A stretch of DNA of 64,000 bases from JAJRPT01 sp964465945. GTDB taxonomy: Bacteria > Bacteroidota > Ignavibacteria > Kapaibacteriales > UBA2268. The notes under the pieces were generated by a model. It saw only the letters and a list, made by a program, of their open reading frames with translations. It searched no databases and was not told the DNA's origin. The DNA lies in NCBI GenBank assembly GCA_964465945.1, contig CAYXMM010000012.1, forward strand, positions 19,661-83,660, read 5' to 3'. Shown piece after piece: positions 1 to 7,526 of this stretch; positions within the stretch are counted from its first letter, which is position 1, and the number at the start of each line of letters is the position of its first letter. The position numbers were made by a program, and so were the translations under genes.

Positions 1-693
1 AATTCTAAATTCAATAGTTTTATAATAAGGATGTGCCCTCACATCCCACCAAATCTTTTTCCCGTCATCAATACAACCCGTTTTAACCAATAAATTCACA
101 AAATCATCATAATCGGAAAGAGAATGAAAATATTCTGGAATCCCTGTCCTTGGAAATTTATCAAACACTTTTGAACGAAAAGACTTAAAGCCAGTATTAT
201 CTCCGTCCCAAAATGGTGAATTAGTAGATAAAGCAAAAATATGAGGTAAAAAATAACGAACAGCGTTCATCATATAAACACCCGCATCGCGAGACTCAAC
301 CCCAATATGAATATGCAAACCAAAAATTAAATTCTGCCTTGCTGCATCTTGCATTTCCTCAACAATTTCTAAATAACGAGGATGATTAGTAATATTCTGG
401 TCTTTCCACTTTGCAAATGGGTGCGTCCCAGCAGCTGCAATTAATAAATTTTCTTTATCAGCCACCTCAATAAGTTTTCGCCTTAAAAGATATATCTCCT
501 CTTTTGCTTTATGCATATCCTCGCAAATATCAGTCGTTAGTTCTATTACCGCTGAGTGCATTTCCGCCTTTGCCTTATCCCCAAGCTCATCTGCCACCTT
601 CTCCAACATATTATGTTTATATGAACATAAATCTAACGTGCCTGGCTCAATTATCTGAAATTCCTCTTCAATCCCAATAGTAAATTGGTGCAT
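1..693 (-). CDS. Carboxylate-amine ligase (YbdK/GCS2 family), C-terminus cut by window edge
   Basis: The frame opens with ATG at 693 and is free of stops down to base 1, giving 231 residues of a family that is usually about 370 long, so roughly the last third lies outside the window. The N-terminus reads MHQFTIGIEEEF, the acidic start typical of the GCS2/YbdK glutamate-cysteine-ligase fold, and HIHIG at residues 127-131 matches the metal/ATP-site histidine motif. Family members join an amine to a carboxylate with ATP; the YbdK type has weak glutamate-cysteine ligase activity and its true substrate is generally unknown. It is transcribed away from the HEPN/MNT pair. Family assignment is from motifs; the substrate is not inferable. 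Confidence 0.85.
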   Translation of the reverse strand, partial: MHQFTIGIEEEFQIIEPGTLDLCSYKHNMLEKVADELGDKAKAEMHSAVIELTTDICEDMHKAKEEIYLLRRKLIEVADKENLLIAAAGTHPFAKWKDQNITNHPRYLEIVEEMQDAARQNLIFGLHIHIGVESRDAGVYMMNAVRYFLPHIFALSTNSPFWDGDNTGFKSFRSKVFDKFPRTGIPEYFHSLSDYDDFVNLLVKTGCIDDGKKIWWDVRAHPYYKTIEFRI

Positions 694-867
694 AAACTAC
701 CTCGAAATTTATATATTATTTTCAAATCCATTATCCAAATTAAAGAATATTTCATTCAAAGAAAAGAAATTATTTTAATTTATAATTTTTTCAATTTTGA
801 ATTACTTTTTTAGATATTTAAAATATTCTTATTTTAGAATTATCTTTAAAAAAAAATTTATTTTTAT

Positions 868-1269
868 ATGGAAAATCAAGATATTCGCTGGAAACAAAGA
901 TTTGAAAATTACAAGAAAGCTTATTCTCAATTTAATAAGTTTCTTTCCAAAAAAGATTTGAATGAATTAGAAAAACAAGGTCTTGTTCAATCTTTTGAAT
1001 ACACACACGAGTTAGCTTGGAACTTAATGAAAGATTTTTTGCAATATGAAGGAATTCAAAATCTTATCGGTTCAAGAAGCACGACACGAGAAGCATTTGA
1101 TAAAGGAATAATTTCCGAAGGGCAAATTTGGATAAATATGATTGAAAGTAGAAATAAAACTGTTCATTTATATGAAGAAAATATTTTAAATGATGAGTTG
1201 GATAAAATCATTAATCAATATGCAATATTATTTCAAGAACTTTTACAATACTTCACTAATCGCCCATGA
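868..1269 (+). CDS. HEPN-domain nucleotidyltransferase-substrate-binding protein (HI0074 family)
   Basis: A 133-residue, all-helical-looking protein of the HI0074/TIGR01987-type family that partners minimal nucleotidyltransferases. The HEPN signature R-X4-H is present as R95-NKTV-H100, the motif that forms the RNase site in active HEPN toxins. Its stop codon overlaps the start of the next gene by four bases (ATGA), so the two are almost surely translated together. Known HEPN/MNT pairs act as toxin-antitoxin modules in which MNT modifies (AMPylates) the HEPN toxin. Whether this one is toxic is inference; the pairing and motif are seen directly. Confidence 0.85.
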   Translation: MENQDIRWKQRFENYKKAYSQFNKFLSKKDLNELEKQGLVQSFEYTHELAWNLMKDFLQYEGIQNLIGSRSTTREAFDKGIISEGQIWINMIESRNKTVHLYEENILNDELDKIINQYAILFQELLQYFTNRP

Positions 1270-1568
1270 ACTACGGATTAGATATAGAATTACTCACTAA
1301 AATTAATAATATTTTTAGCCATTATCCTGAGATTAAAAGTGTAATAATTTTTGGTTCAAGAGCAAAAGGTAATTTTAAACCAGGTTCTGATATTGATTTA
1401 GCAATTATTGGTAACATTACTCCTACAATTATCTCTCAAATTTATTTACAAATTGATGAACTGAATTCCCCTTATAAATTTGATTTAATTAATTACAATT
1501 CAATTTCAAACAACGATTTATTAGAACATATCAATAGAATTGGTAAAACTATTTACTCCAATTCATAA
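1266..1568 (+). CDS. Minimal nucleotidyltransferase (MNT), partner of the HEPN gene
   Basis: A 100-residue minimal nucleotidyltransferase of the pol-beta fold. GSRAKG at residues 30-35 and the SDIDL motif carry D42 and D44, two of the metal-binding carboxylates; D73 in FDLI is the likely third. The length equals that of single-domain MNT antitoxins. The start overlaps the HEPN stop by four bases. The expected role is transfer of AMP to the HEPN partner, neutralising it, but this is known only from other pairs of the family. It may equally be an uncharacterised RNA or protein nucleotidylating enzyme. Confidence 0.85.
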   Translation: MNYGLDIELLTKINNIFSHYPEIKSVIIFGSRAKGNFKPGSDIDLAIIGNITPTIISQIYLQIDELNSPYKFDLINYNSISNNDLLEHINRIGKTIYSNS

Positions 1569-1625
1569 TTTTTTATTCTATAAAAAAAGTAGATATTTCG
1601 TAAATCTACCATTTTATCCTTATTT

Positions 1626-3281
1626 TTGAGATTATGTATAATTGAAAACTCTGATATGTCTAAAATAACTGAATCCAGACCTTGGAAAGAACTAAACGAA
1701 CATTATTTTAATATAAAAAATCTTCAAATGAAGGAAATTTTTCGCTATGATGAAGATAGATTTGAAAAATTTCATATCAAATGGAACAACTTCTTATTTG
1801 ATTATTCTAAAAATAGAATGAACTGGGATACTATTGCTCTTTTCTTAGAACTCGCTAAATTCCAACGACTTAGATTTAAAATAAAAGACCTCTTCGATGG
1901 CAAAGAATTAAATACTACTGAAAAACGCCCCGCTTTACATACTGCTCTTCGCGACCCAGACCCAATAAATAACTACAAAGGAATCGGTTTTGAAAGTGAA
2001 ATTTTACAAGTTCAAAACAAGATGGAATCTATTACCAAGTCTATTTTGAAAGGCGAATGGAAAGGGCATCGAAATCACTCAATCAAGAATATTGTTAATA
2101 TTGGAATTGGCGGTTCAGACTTAGGTCCTAAATTTGTCTGTGAAGCACTTAGAGAATATCACACTGAAATGAAAGTTGAATTCGTATCAAATGTTGATAG
2201 ACGCGATATTAATCGAATTATGCTTAATCTCAATCCCGAAGAAACAATTTTCATCATTACAAGTAAGTCGTTCAAAACACAAGAAACTCTTCAAAATGCT
2301 ATGACAGCTAAGAACTGGCTCGAAAGAAGCGGAGTTGCTCAAACCGATTTTCCAAAACATTTTATTGCAATTTCATCAAATAAAGATGAGTGCTTGAAAT
2401 TTGGAGTTGCAGAAGAAAACATACTTGAAATGTGGGATTCAATCGGCGGAAGATACTCCCTGTGGAGTGCTGTTGGCTTACCTATTGCTCTTCAAATCGG
2501 TTGGAATAATTTTAAAAAGATGCTTGATGGTGCTTACCAAATGGATATACACTTTAAAAATACTCCTTATGAAATGAATATTCCTGTGCTTATGGCTTTC
2601 TTGGATATTTGGTATACAAATTTTTTCAATTCACCCGGCAGAGCAGTTATTCCATACAATAACGACTTAGTTAATCTTACAAGTTATCTACAACAACTCG
2701 AAATGGAAAGTAATGGAAAAAACATCACTTCAAAAGGTGAAAAACTCGATTATCTATCAAAGAACATAGTTTTTGGAAGCATTGGCACAAACGCACAACA
2801 CTCATTTTTTCAATTAATTCATCAAGGAAAATTCATAATTCCAGTTGATTTCATACTTGTTGCAGATTATGATAAAAATGATGCTCATAACCAAAAATTA
2901 ACTTCAAATTGTCTAGCTCAAGCTCGGGCTTTAATGCTTGGCAAAACTAAAGATGAAGTTATTGCTGAAATGACTTTACAAGGTAAATCAGAAGATGAAA
3001 TTAAAGAACTTATGCCACATAGGGTTTTTGAAGGAAATCGACCAAGCAATACTATTTTAATTAAACATTTATCACCAAGAGAACTCGGTTCTCTTATTGC
3101 AATGTACGAACATAAAACATTCACCGAAGCAATGCTTCTTGGACTTAACCCATTCGACCAATGGGGGGTTGAACTTGGTAAAGTAATGGCTGATGAAGTC
3201 TTAGAACAACTCTATAATGATAACCTAATTACTCACTTTGACTCTTCAACAAATTCGCTCATCAATTGGATAAAATCGTAA
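1626..3281 (+). CDS. pgi: Glucose-6-phosphate isomerase
   Basis: Cytosolic isomerase interconverting glucose-6-phosphate and fructose-6-phosphate in glycolysis and gluconeogenesis. Family landmarks are in order: NIGIGGSDLGP near residue 158 (phosphate/sugar site), ITSKSFKTQET, DSIGGRYSLWSAVG, the ESNGK loop and GTNAQHSFFQLIHQG with the active-site histidine. The longest frame gives 551 residues, but an internal ATG at 1656 (MSKITESRPW) would align better with the usual Pgi N-terminus, where only a few residues precede this point; neither start has a convincing ribosome binding site. A hairpin with a T-run follows the stop. It is a single gene, not in an evident operon. Confidence 0.96.
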   Translation: MRLCIIENSDMSKITESRPWKELNEHYFNIKNLQMKEIFRYDEDRFEKFHIKWNNFLFDYSKNRMNWDTIALFLELAKFQRLRFKIKDLFDGKELNTTEKRPALHTALRDPDPINNYKGIGFESEILQVQNKMESITKSILKGEWKGHRNHSIKNIVNIGIGGSDLGPKFVCEALREYHTEMKVEFVSNVDRRDINRIMLNLNPEETIFIITSKSFKTQETLQNAMTAKNWLERSGVAQTDFPKHFIAISSNKDECLKFGVAEENILEMWDSIGGRYSLWSAVGLPIALQIGWNNFKKMLDGAYQMDIHFKNTPYEMNIPVLMAFLDIWYTNFFNSPGRAVIPYNNDLVNLTSYLQQLEMESNGKNITSKGEKLDYLSKNIVFGSIGTNAQHSFFQLIHQGKFIIPVDFILVADYDKNDAHNQKLTSNCLAQARALMLGKTKDEVIAEMTLQGKSEDEIKELMPHRVFEGNRPSNTILIKHLSPRELGSLIAMYEHKTFTEAMLLGLNPFDQWGVELGKVMADEVLEQLYNDNLITHFDSSTNSLINWIKS

Positions 3282-3288
3282 ATAATAG

Positions 3289-3322
3289 CTCTACTACTTC
3301 ACAAATAGTAGAGTTTATTTTT
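3289..3322 (+). terminator. Rho-independent terminator after pgi
   Basis: Arms CTCTACTA (3289-3296) and TAGTAGAG (3306-3313) form an 8-bp perfect stem, followed by TTTATTTTTT. It lies 8 bases after the pgi stop and overlaps the end of the convergent DUF1801 gene. Confidence 0.75.
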
Positions 3323-3764
3323 TCAAATAACTTTTTTCATATAATTCAATCCATTGCTCGACACTCATTTTACTCACTAATTCACCTATTAAGTGAAATG
3401 GAATTTCTTCGGGCTTTTTGAACCTGATGCAACTTTTCCCCATATCTAATTTTCTTTTACTATATTTAGGAAACTCGCCCACAAACCAATTATAAAGCTC
3501 ATTATCAGCATATACTCCCATATTATAAAAAGAAATAAAATTCTTTCTTGCAGCAATCCCCATAAATGGTAAAGGTAATTTAGTATCACAATGATAACCC
3601 GCCGGATAGATACTATGTGGAACAATATATCCCACTGACCCATAAGACATCTCTTCTTTGAATCCTTCTGGAAGATTTTCCAAAATAACCTTCCGTAAAT
3701 CTAAGAATCCTTCCTTATATTTCGGCTCAATTTGACTTATATACTCTTCTACTGATTTTTCCAT
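3315..3764 (-). CDS. DUF1801 / YdhG-like small protein
   Basis: A 149-residue soluble protein of the DUF1801 family. It begins with the family pattern VEEYISQIEPKYKE, followed by LRKVILENLPEGFKEEMSYG, and ends with the WIELYEK region. The fold family includes iron-chaperone-like and immunity-like proteins, but no enzymatic role is established. It is separated by two bases from the upstream DUF4199 gene on the same strand, so the two probably form one transcript. No signal peptide or membrane segment is visible. Function unknown. Confidence 0.8.
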   Translation of the reverse strand: MEKSVEEYISQIEPKYKEGFLDLRKVILENLPEGFKEEMSYGSVGYIVPHSIYPAGYHCDTKLPLPFMGIAARKNFISFYNMGVYADNELYNWFVGEFPKYSKRKLDMGKSCIRFKKPEEIPFHLIGELVSKMSVEQWIELYEKSYLKK

Positions 3765-3766
3765 TT

Positions 3767-4255
3767 CTATTTATTTAATAAAGGTTTTCTAAAAAAGATT
3801 GCTACTATAGTAGAGGTAATTATTCCCATAATCAACGCAAAAATAGTAGATTGCATAACGTAATTTCCAAAATTAAAATAATCTTGTGCTTCTTCCAAAG
3901 TTGCTAATTTATTCTCAACACTAAATCTTATCATATTTATGAAAAAATCTGGAGTAATAAACTCAAAAGTTATGTATAATGATAAAGGAGTTAATATTGC
4001 TATACCTATACTCCAAGCAATCCCACTATACAACAATGCCTTATAATTACTATTCTCTTGAAGCTGTTGCCTTTTTGCTTTCATAAAAAACACAACCATT
4101 AATGTTGCTACAATTCCAAAGAAATTAGTAAAATGAGCATGGTCTTTAATATTAACATCATGCCAACCCATTTGTTTTTCAAAGACCATCCAAATTAGTC
4201 CAACAATAGTGAAATAAAGTGTCCACATCACTTCAAATTTTCCTAAATATTTCAT
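3767..4255 (-). CDS. DUF4199-type four-helix membrane protein
   Basis: A 162-residue inner-membrane protein with about four hydrophobic segments (near residues 8-25, 43-60, 75-95 and 135-155). The arrangement, with an amphipathic stretch before the last helix (residues about 108-125), matches the DUF4199 family that is common in Bacteroidota. Function is unknown. A TATTTTTG promoter element lies about 45 bases upstream. It probably heads a two-gene transcript with the DUF1801 gene. Confidence 0.7.
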   Translation of the reverse strand: MKYLGKFEVMWTLYFTIVGLIWMVFEKQMGWHDVNIKDHAHFTNFFGIVATLMVVFFMKAKRQQLQENSNYKALLYSGIAWSIGIAILTPLSLYITFEFITPDFFINMIRFSVENKLATLEEAQDYFNFGNYVMQSTIFALIMGIITSTIVAIFFRKPLLNK

Positions 4256-4296
4256 ATTACAACCTTTTAATTAATTACGTTTCACAACTATAATTG

Positions 4297-4323
4297 CAAA
4301 AATACAAAATTATTTACAAACAA
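4297..4323 (-). promoter_or_regulatory. Candidate Bacteroidota promoter for the DUF4199-DUF1801 unit
   Basis: On the minus strand TATTTTTG (4297-4304) fits the -7 consensus TAnnTTTG. TTG at 4321-4323 lies 16 bases upstream and TTTG at 4317-4320 lies 12 bases upstream; both are shorter than the ideal of about 19-20. The 15-mer TAATTGCAAAAATAC here recurs exactly upstream of gatC. Confidence 0.45.
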
Positions 4324-4356
4324 TTAATTTACAAAATGCTTTAATTAAATTTTATA

Positions 4357-4412
4357 ACACCCAAATTCCCCTTCATCAGAGGGGTGTCGGCTTGCCGACG
4401 GGGTGGTTGTAT
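4357..4412. repeat. Single GC-rich palindromic intergenic repeat
   Basis: In an otherwise AT-rich gap, two adjacent hairpins are seen: CCCC (4368-4371) with GGGG (4381-4384), and GTCGG-CTTG-CCGAC (4386-4399), followed by GGGGTGGTTGT. The CCCC/GGGGTGG layout resembles the units of the array at 63.5-64.0 kb. A weaker fragment (CTCG-ATTAC-CGAG) follows at 4470-4482. No gene lies between 4256 and 4521. Confidence 0.6.
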
Positions 4413-4521
4413 TAAAAAACTTCAAAGAAATATAACATCAACAGCAAAAACCCAACAAAAAAAATTCCCCTCGATTACCGAGCGAAGTTAAAGAGTCAAA
4501 AAAAGCATTTAATTTTATAAA

Positions 4522-5079
4522 TCACTTTTTCTTCTTGCTTTCCCAAATTACGTCCTCCACTCCTTCGAGGTGGTTTGCGTATCTTGATGCTTCGAAAAGA
4601 TAGTCCGAGAGGCGGTTCATGAATTTTATTGTATAAGCCCCAAGATTTTCTTCATGCATTATGCTAACAGCAATCCTTTCGGCTCTACGGCAAACTGTCC
4701 TTGCTTGATGAAGAAATGCAGAACGTTTTGTACCACCAGGAAGAATGAATTTAGTTAATTTTGGAAGCTTGGCATCGTAATCGTCGATTTTTTGCTCTAA
4801 ATCAATAACGTCATTTTCTTCAATTCGAGCAATCCTACGCTTTAGTTCTGGCGATTCAGGAGTTGCTAAATCCGCTCCAAATTTGAAGAGTAAATCGTTT
4901 AAATATATCAAGTGCTCACCTAATATATCATCAGGACCGAATGTGCGAGCAAGTCCAATAATTGAGTTTAGTTCATCGATTGTACCATATAATTCAACTC
5001 TGAGGTGCGATTTTTTTACTCTACTCCCGTCGAATAATGAGGTTTCGCCGACGTCGCCGGTTTTTGTATAAATTTTCAT
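4522..5079 (-). CDS. Cob(I)yrinic acid a,c-diamide adenosyltransferase, PduO type
   Basis: A 185-residue ATP:cob(I)alamin adenosyltransferase of the PduO fold, which attaches the adenosyl group to the cobalt of B12. Motifs seen are TKTGDVGETSLFDG at the N-terminus (ATP binding), VELYGTIDELNS, LPGGT, and ARTVCRRAER near residue 137. Length is typical of the single-domain form. The neighbour gatC starts 14 bases upstream on the same strand. No cobalamin biosynthesis genes are in the window, so it more likely salvages B12 for an adenosylcobalamin-dependent enzyme encoded elsewhere. Confidence 0.93.
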   Translation of the reverse strand: MKIYTKTGDVGETSLFDGSRVKKSHLRVELYGTIDELNSIIGLARTFGPDDILGEHLIYLNDLLFKFGADLATPESPELKRRIARIEENDVIDLEQKIDDYDAKLPKLTKFILPGGTKRSAFLHQARTVCRRAERIAVSIMHEENLGAYTIKFMNRLSDYLFEASRYANHLEGVEDVIWESKKKK

Positions 5080-5093
5080 TTTTCGCTTTCTAT

Positions 5094-5372
5094 TTATTCA
5101 ATAACTTTTGGAACTTTAAAGAATTGTTCGTTTTTCTTTGGCGCATTTAACAAAGCATCTTCAAGTGAAATTGCCTCCTTTGCTTTGTCATCTCGCCAGA
5201 CATTGTAATCTTCATTCACGTGAGTCATTGGCTCAACACCAGATAAATCAAATTGTTCGATTTGAGATACATAATCTAATACTTGATTGAATTTTTCTTT
5301 TATACTTTCAATTTCGTTTTCTTCAATTTTGATATTTGCTAAATCAGCGATTTTTTTAACATCTTTTATCAT
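5094..5372 (-). CDS. gatC: Asp/Glu-tRNA amidotransferase subunit GatC
   Basis: Small subunit of the GatCAB amidotransferase, which converts misacylated Glu-tRNA(Gln) or Asp-tRNA(Asn) to the amide form. I choose the ATG at 5372 (MIKDVKKIADLANI), giving 92 residues, the usual GatC length and N-terminus; the longer frame needs a TTG at 5408 that overlaps the promoter-like sequence. The middle part shows the typical QIEQFDLSGVEPMTHV and the end the FKVPKVIE tail. gatB is 18 kb away in the window and gatA is not in the window, so the subunits are not co-transcribed here. Confidence 0.93.
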   Translation of the reverse strand: MIKDVKKIADLANIKIEENEIESIKEKFNQVLDYVSQIEQFDLSGVEPMTHVNEDYNVWRDDKAKEAISLEDALLNAPKKNEQFFKVPKVIE

Positions 5373-5405
5373 ATTAGTTGTCTGTTTTTTAAAATAATTT
5401 AATTG

Positions 5406-5413
5406 CAAAAATA
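5406..5413 (-). promoter_or_regulatory. Candidate -7 element for gatC
   Basis: Minus-strand TATTTTTG, matching TAnnTTTG, sits 33 bases before the gatC ATG. A TTTG (5438-5441) is 24 bases upstream, longer than ideal. The 15-mer around it is identical to the one at 4291-4305. Confidence 0.4.
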
Positions 5414-5420
5414 CGTAATT

Positions 5421-6338
5421 TTAGAATGGTGTGAAAACAAAGTTTACATAAGGAGCAGCAAATGGAGCAGTAAAAAAGACTAAGCCGAAATCAGCAGAGT
5501 ATTTTGAGTTAAATAGACGAAAGCCCAAAAGAACACCAGTATTTGATGGCTTAGTGAAATCTGAATTCCAAAGTTCGCACATAATATTAACTCCTCGCCA
5601 GTCCCAAAATTGATCTTCTAAGCCAAGTCCAATTCCGAAAGTGCCATCACTATACGCTCCATCAAAAGAACCAAGTTGCCCAAAATGGAAAGTATATAAA
5701 TCTTCACCCGAATTTTTGAAAAATAGATTCGCAGTTAATTTAGATGTTTGTCCCTTAAATGTTGCATTTACGAAATAGTGTCGAAGTTTATTAGCATCAT
5801 TTATCCAAGATAAGTTAGCACCTGCACTCATAAATAAAGCACCTTTATATTCACCTTCATCAGTTTCAAATGTTTTATTTAGGAATGTACCTTTTAAATT
5901 TAAAACTGAAACTTGGTTATCGCTACCAATATATGGGACAAAGGTTCTTCCTGCTGTAACCGAGAAATAGTCTGTTATTCCAAAGCCACCATATAAAAAT
6001 GCTAATTCAAAAATTCCAATAAAATAATCATCTTTGATTGGCTCAGCAGTTGGCATTAGAATGTGGCGATGATTATGTCGATAATATCTTTCTTTTAGGC
6101 GAATATCTGCAATTTCAAATAAATAAATTGGAGCAATTCCGAAACTTGTTTGAAATTTGACACCTCTGCCAAGCTCAGCCGATTCTATTTCTTCAACAAA
6201 TTTGCCAGTTAGTAAGTCGCCATTAGTTAACCTTACGATATATTCTTTTGTGTTAAATTTAATATTTTTAGGTAACTCTTCCATTGCAAATAATTGACTT
6301 GCAAGAAGAAATATTATGGAAATAATTAGAGTTCTCAT
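5421..6338 (-). CDS. Outer-membrane-type protein of unknown function
   Basis: I do not recognise a named family. The 305-residue product has a clean signal peptide (MRTLIISIIFLLASQLFA), then an N-terminal region of alternating polar/hydrophobic residues ending near residue 85 (RLTNGDLLTGKF resembles a small beta-barrel/SH3-like segment). From about residue 105 many short beta strands rich in F, Y, G and N end in a terminal aromatic residue, as in outer-membrane beta-barrels. It lies 8 bases downstream of rlmN on the same strand and may be co-transcribed. Function unknown. Confidence 0.7.
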   Translation of the reverse strand: MRTLIISIIFLLASQLFAMEELPKNIKFNTKEYIVRLTNGDLLTGKFVEEIESAELGRGVKFQTSFGIAPIYLFEIADIRLKERYYRHNHRHILMPTAEPIKDDYFIGIFELAFLYGGFGITDYFSVTAGRTFVPYIGSDNQVSVLNLKGTFLNKTFETDEGEYKGALFMSAGANLSWINDANKLRHYFVNATFKGQTSKLTANLFFKNSGEDLYTFHFGQLGSFDGAYSDGTFGIGLGLEDQFWDWRGVNIMCELWNSDFTKPSNTGVLLGFRLFNSKYSADFGLVFFTAPFAAPYVNFVFTPF

Positions 6339-6346
6339 ATCAGTTC

Positions 6347-7417
6347 TTATTTTTCAGATAAAGCTAATTGTCCGCAAGCAGCATCAATATCGCTTCCAAA
6401 AGTATCACGAATTGTTACCACACCACCATAATTACGAATTTGTGTAGAAAATCTTTGAATTTCTGCTGAACTTGTTGGTTTTAACTCTGCAGAAATTCCT
6501 TGCGGATTAGTAAAAGATATATCATTAAAAGGAATTAAATTAATTCGAGAAGGCACTCTTTTGCAGATTTTCGCAAGACGCTTAGCATCGTCTTCAGTAT
6601 CGTTTAGATTTTGAAAAGGGATATATTCGTAAGTTATTGGCAGTTTTGTTTTGCGATAATAATATTCAATAGCGTCCATTAATTCGGATATATTTGATTT
6701 TTGATTTAATGGAACAATTTTATCCCTAACTCCATTTGTCGTTGCATGTAAAGAAAGAGCAAGTTTCACTGGTTTTTCAAATTCAGCTAACTTATATATT
6801 TTAGGAATTACGCCGGAAGTCGAAACAGTAATCTTTTTTCTTGATATTTTTGGTATTTTTATATCTGATAAAATTTTAATTGAATTTTTAACATTTTTAA
6901 AATTAAGGAGTGGCTCGCCCATTCCCATAAAGACTATATTTGTTATTTTTTCATTCAGTTCTGATTCAACAACTAATATTTGAGAAACGATTTCATGAGT
7001 TTCAAGATTTCGCATTAAGCCGAGAGTTCCCGTAGCACAGAATTTACAATCAAGTCCGCAGCCAACTTGACTTGAAACGCAAAGAGTTGTTCGCTCGGGT
7101 TTGTCATCTTCATCGGTTATCCATGGCATATAAACAGCTTCTATTTTGTTGCCATCGTGAAGAGTAAAAAGAAACTTAACTGAGCCATCGATTGAGATAA
7201 ACTTTTTGAAGTCCTTGAATGAATTAAATTCAAATTTCTCGTTGAGGGTTTCTTTTATTTCAGAGGTGATAAGTTTCATTGAGTCAAACGAAGTCGCTCC
7301 TGAAAAGTAAATTTGTCTGAAAATTTGTTCTGCTCTGAATTTAGAAATGTTATTGTCGTTACAAAACTCTTCAATTTCTTTGAACGTAAGTGATTTAATA
7401 TTTTCTTTATTATTCAT
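6347..7417 (-). CDS. rlmN: Dual-specificity 23S rRNA/tRNA C2-adenine methyltransferase RlmN
   Basis: Radical-SAM enzyme that methylates C2 of A2503 in 23S rRNA and A37 in some tRNAs. The [4Fe-4S]-binding CX3CX2C is C120-C124-C127 within VGCGLDCKFCATG, and the second catalytic cysteine is C348 in AACGQLA near the C-terminus. GMGEPLLN (SAM binding) is also present. Length, 356, is standard. All active-site residues visible are intact. Upstream on the minus strand is a TAATTTTG element, and the opposite strand carries the divergent RlmI-type gene. Confidence 0.97.
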   Translation of the reverse strand: MNNKENIKSLTFKEIEEFCNDNNISKFRAEQIFRQIYFSGATSFDSMKLITSEIKETLNEKFEFNSFKDFKKFISIDGSVKFLFTLHDGNKIEAVYMPWITDEDDKPERTTLCVSSQVGCGLDCKFCATGTLGLMRNLETHEIVSQILVVESELNEKITNIVFMGMGEPLLNFKNVKNSIKILSDIKIPKISRKKITVSTSGVIPKIYKLAEFEKPVKLALSLHATTNGVRDKIVPLNQKSNISELMDAIEYYYRKTKLPITYEYIPFQNLNDTEDDAKRLAKICKRVPSRINLIPFNDISFTNPQGISAELKPTSSAEIQRFSTQIRNYGGVVTIRDTFGSDIDAACGQLALSEK

Positions 7418-7499
7418 AATTTACATTTTATTTTTTACAAAATTAAGCAATTATTAAATTATAGGGCATTTTTATATTCAAGTTGTTTAATAATATATT

Positions 7500-7507
7500 T
7501 ATTTTTG
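7500..7507 (+). promoter_or_regulatory. Candidate -7 element for the RlmI-type gene
   Basis: TATTTTTG fits TAnnTTTG and lies 19 bases before the ATG at 7527, implying a very short leader. TTG at 7483-7485 is only 14 bases upstream, so the -33 part is weak. Confidence 0.4.
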
Positions 7508-7526
7508 TTTATTTTATAGTTGAATA

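Noticed and set aside
1590..1612. Weak hairpin after the MNT gene (GTAGAT/ATCTAC)
   Set aside because: Only six pairs and no good T-run; could be chance in this base composition.
5373..5408. TTG start for gatC
   Set aside because: It overlaps a -7 promoter element and adds residues absent from GatC; ATG 5372 fits.
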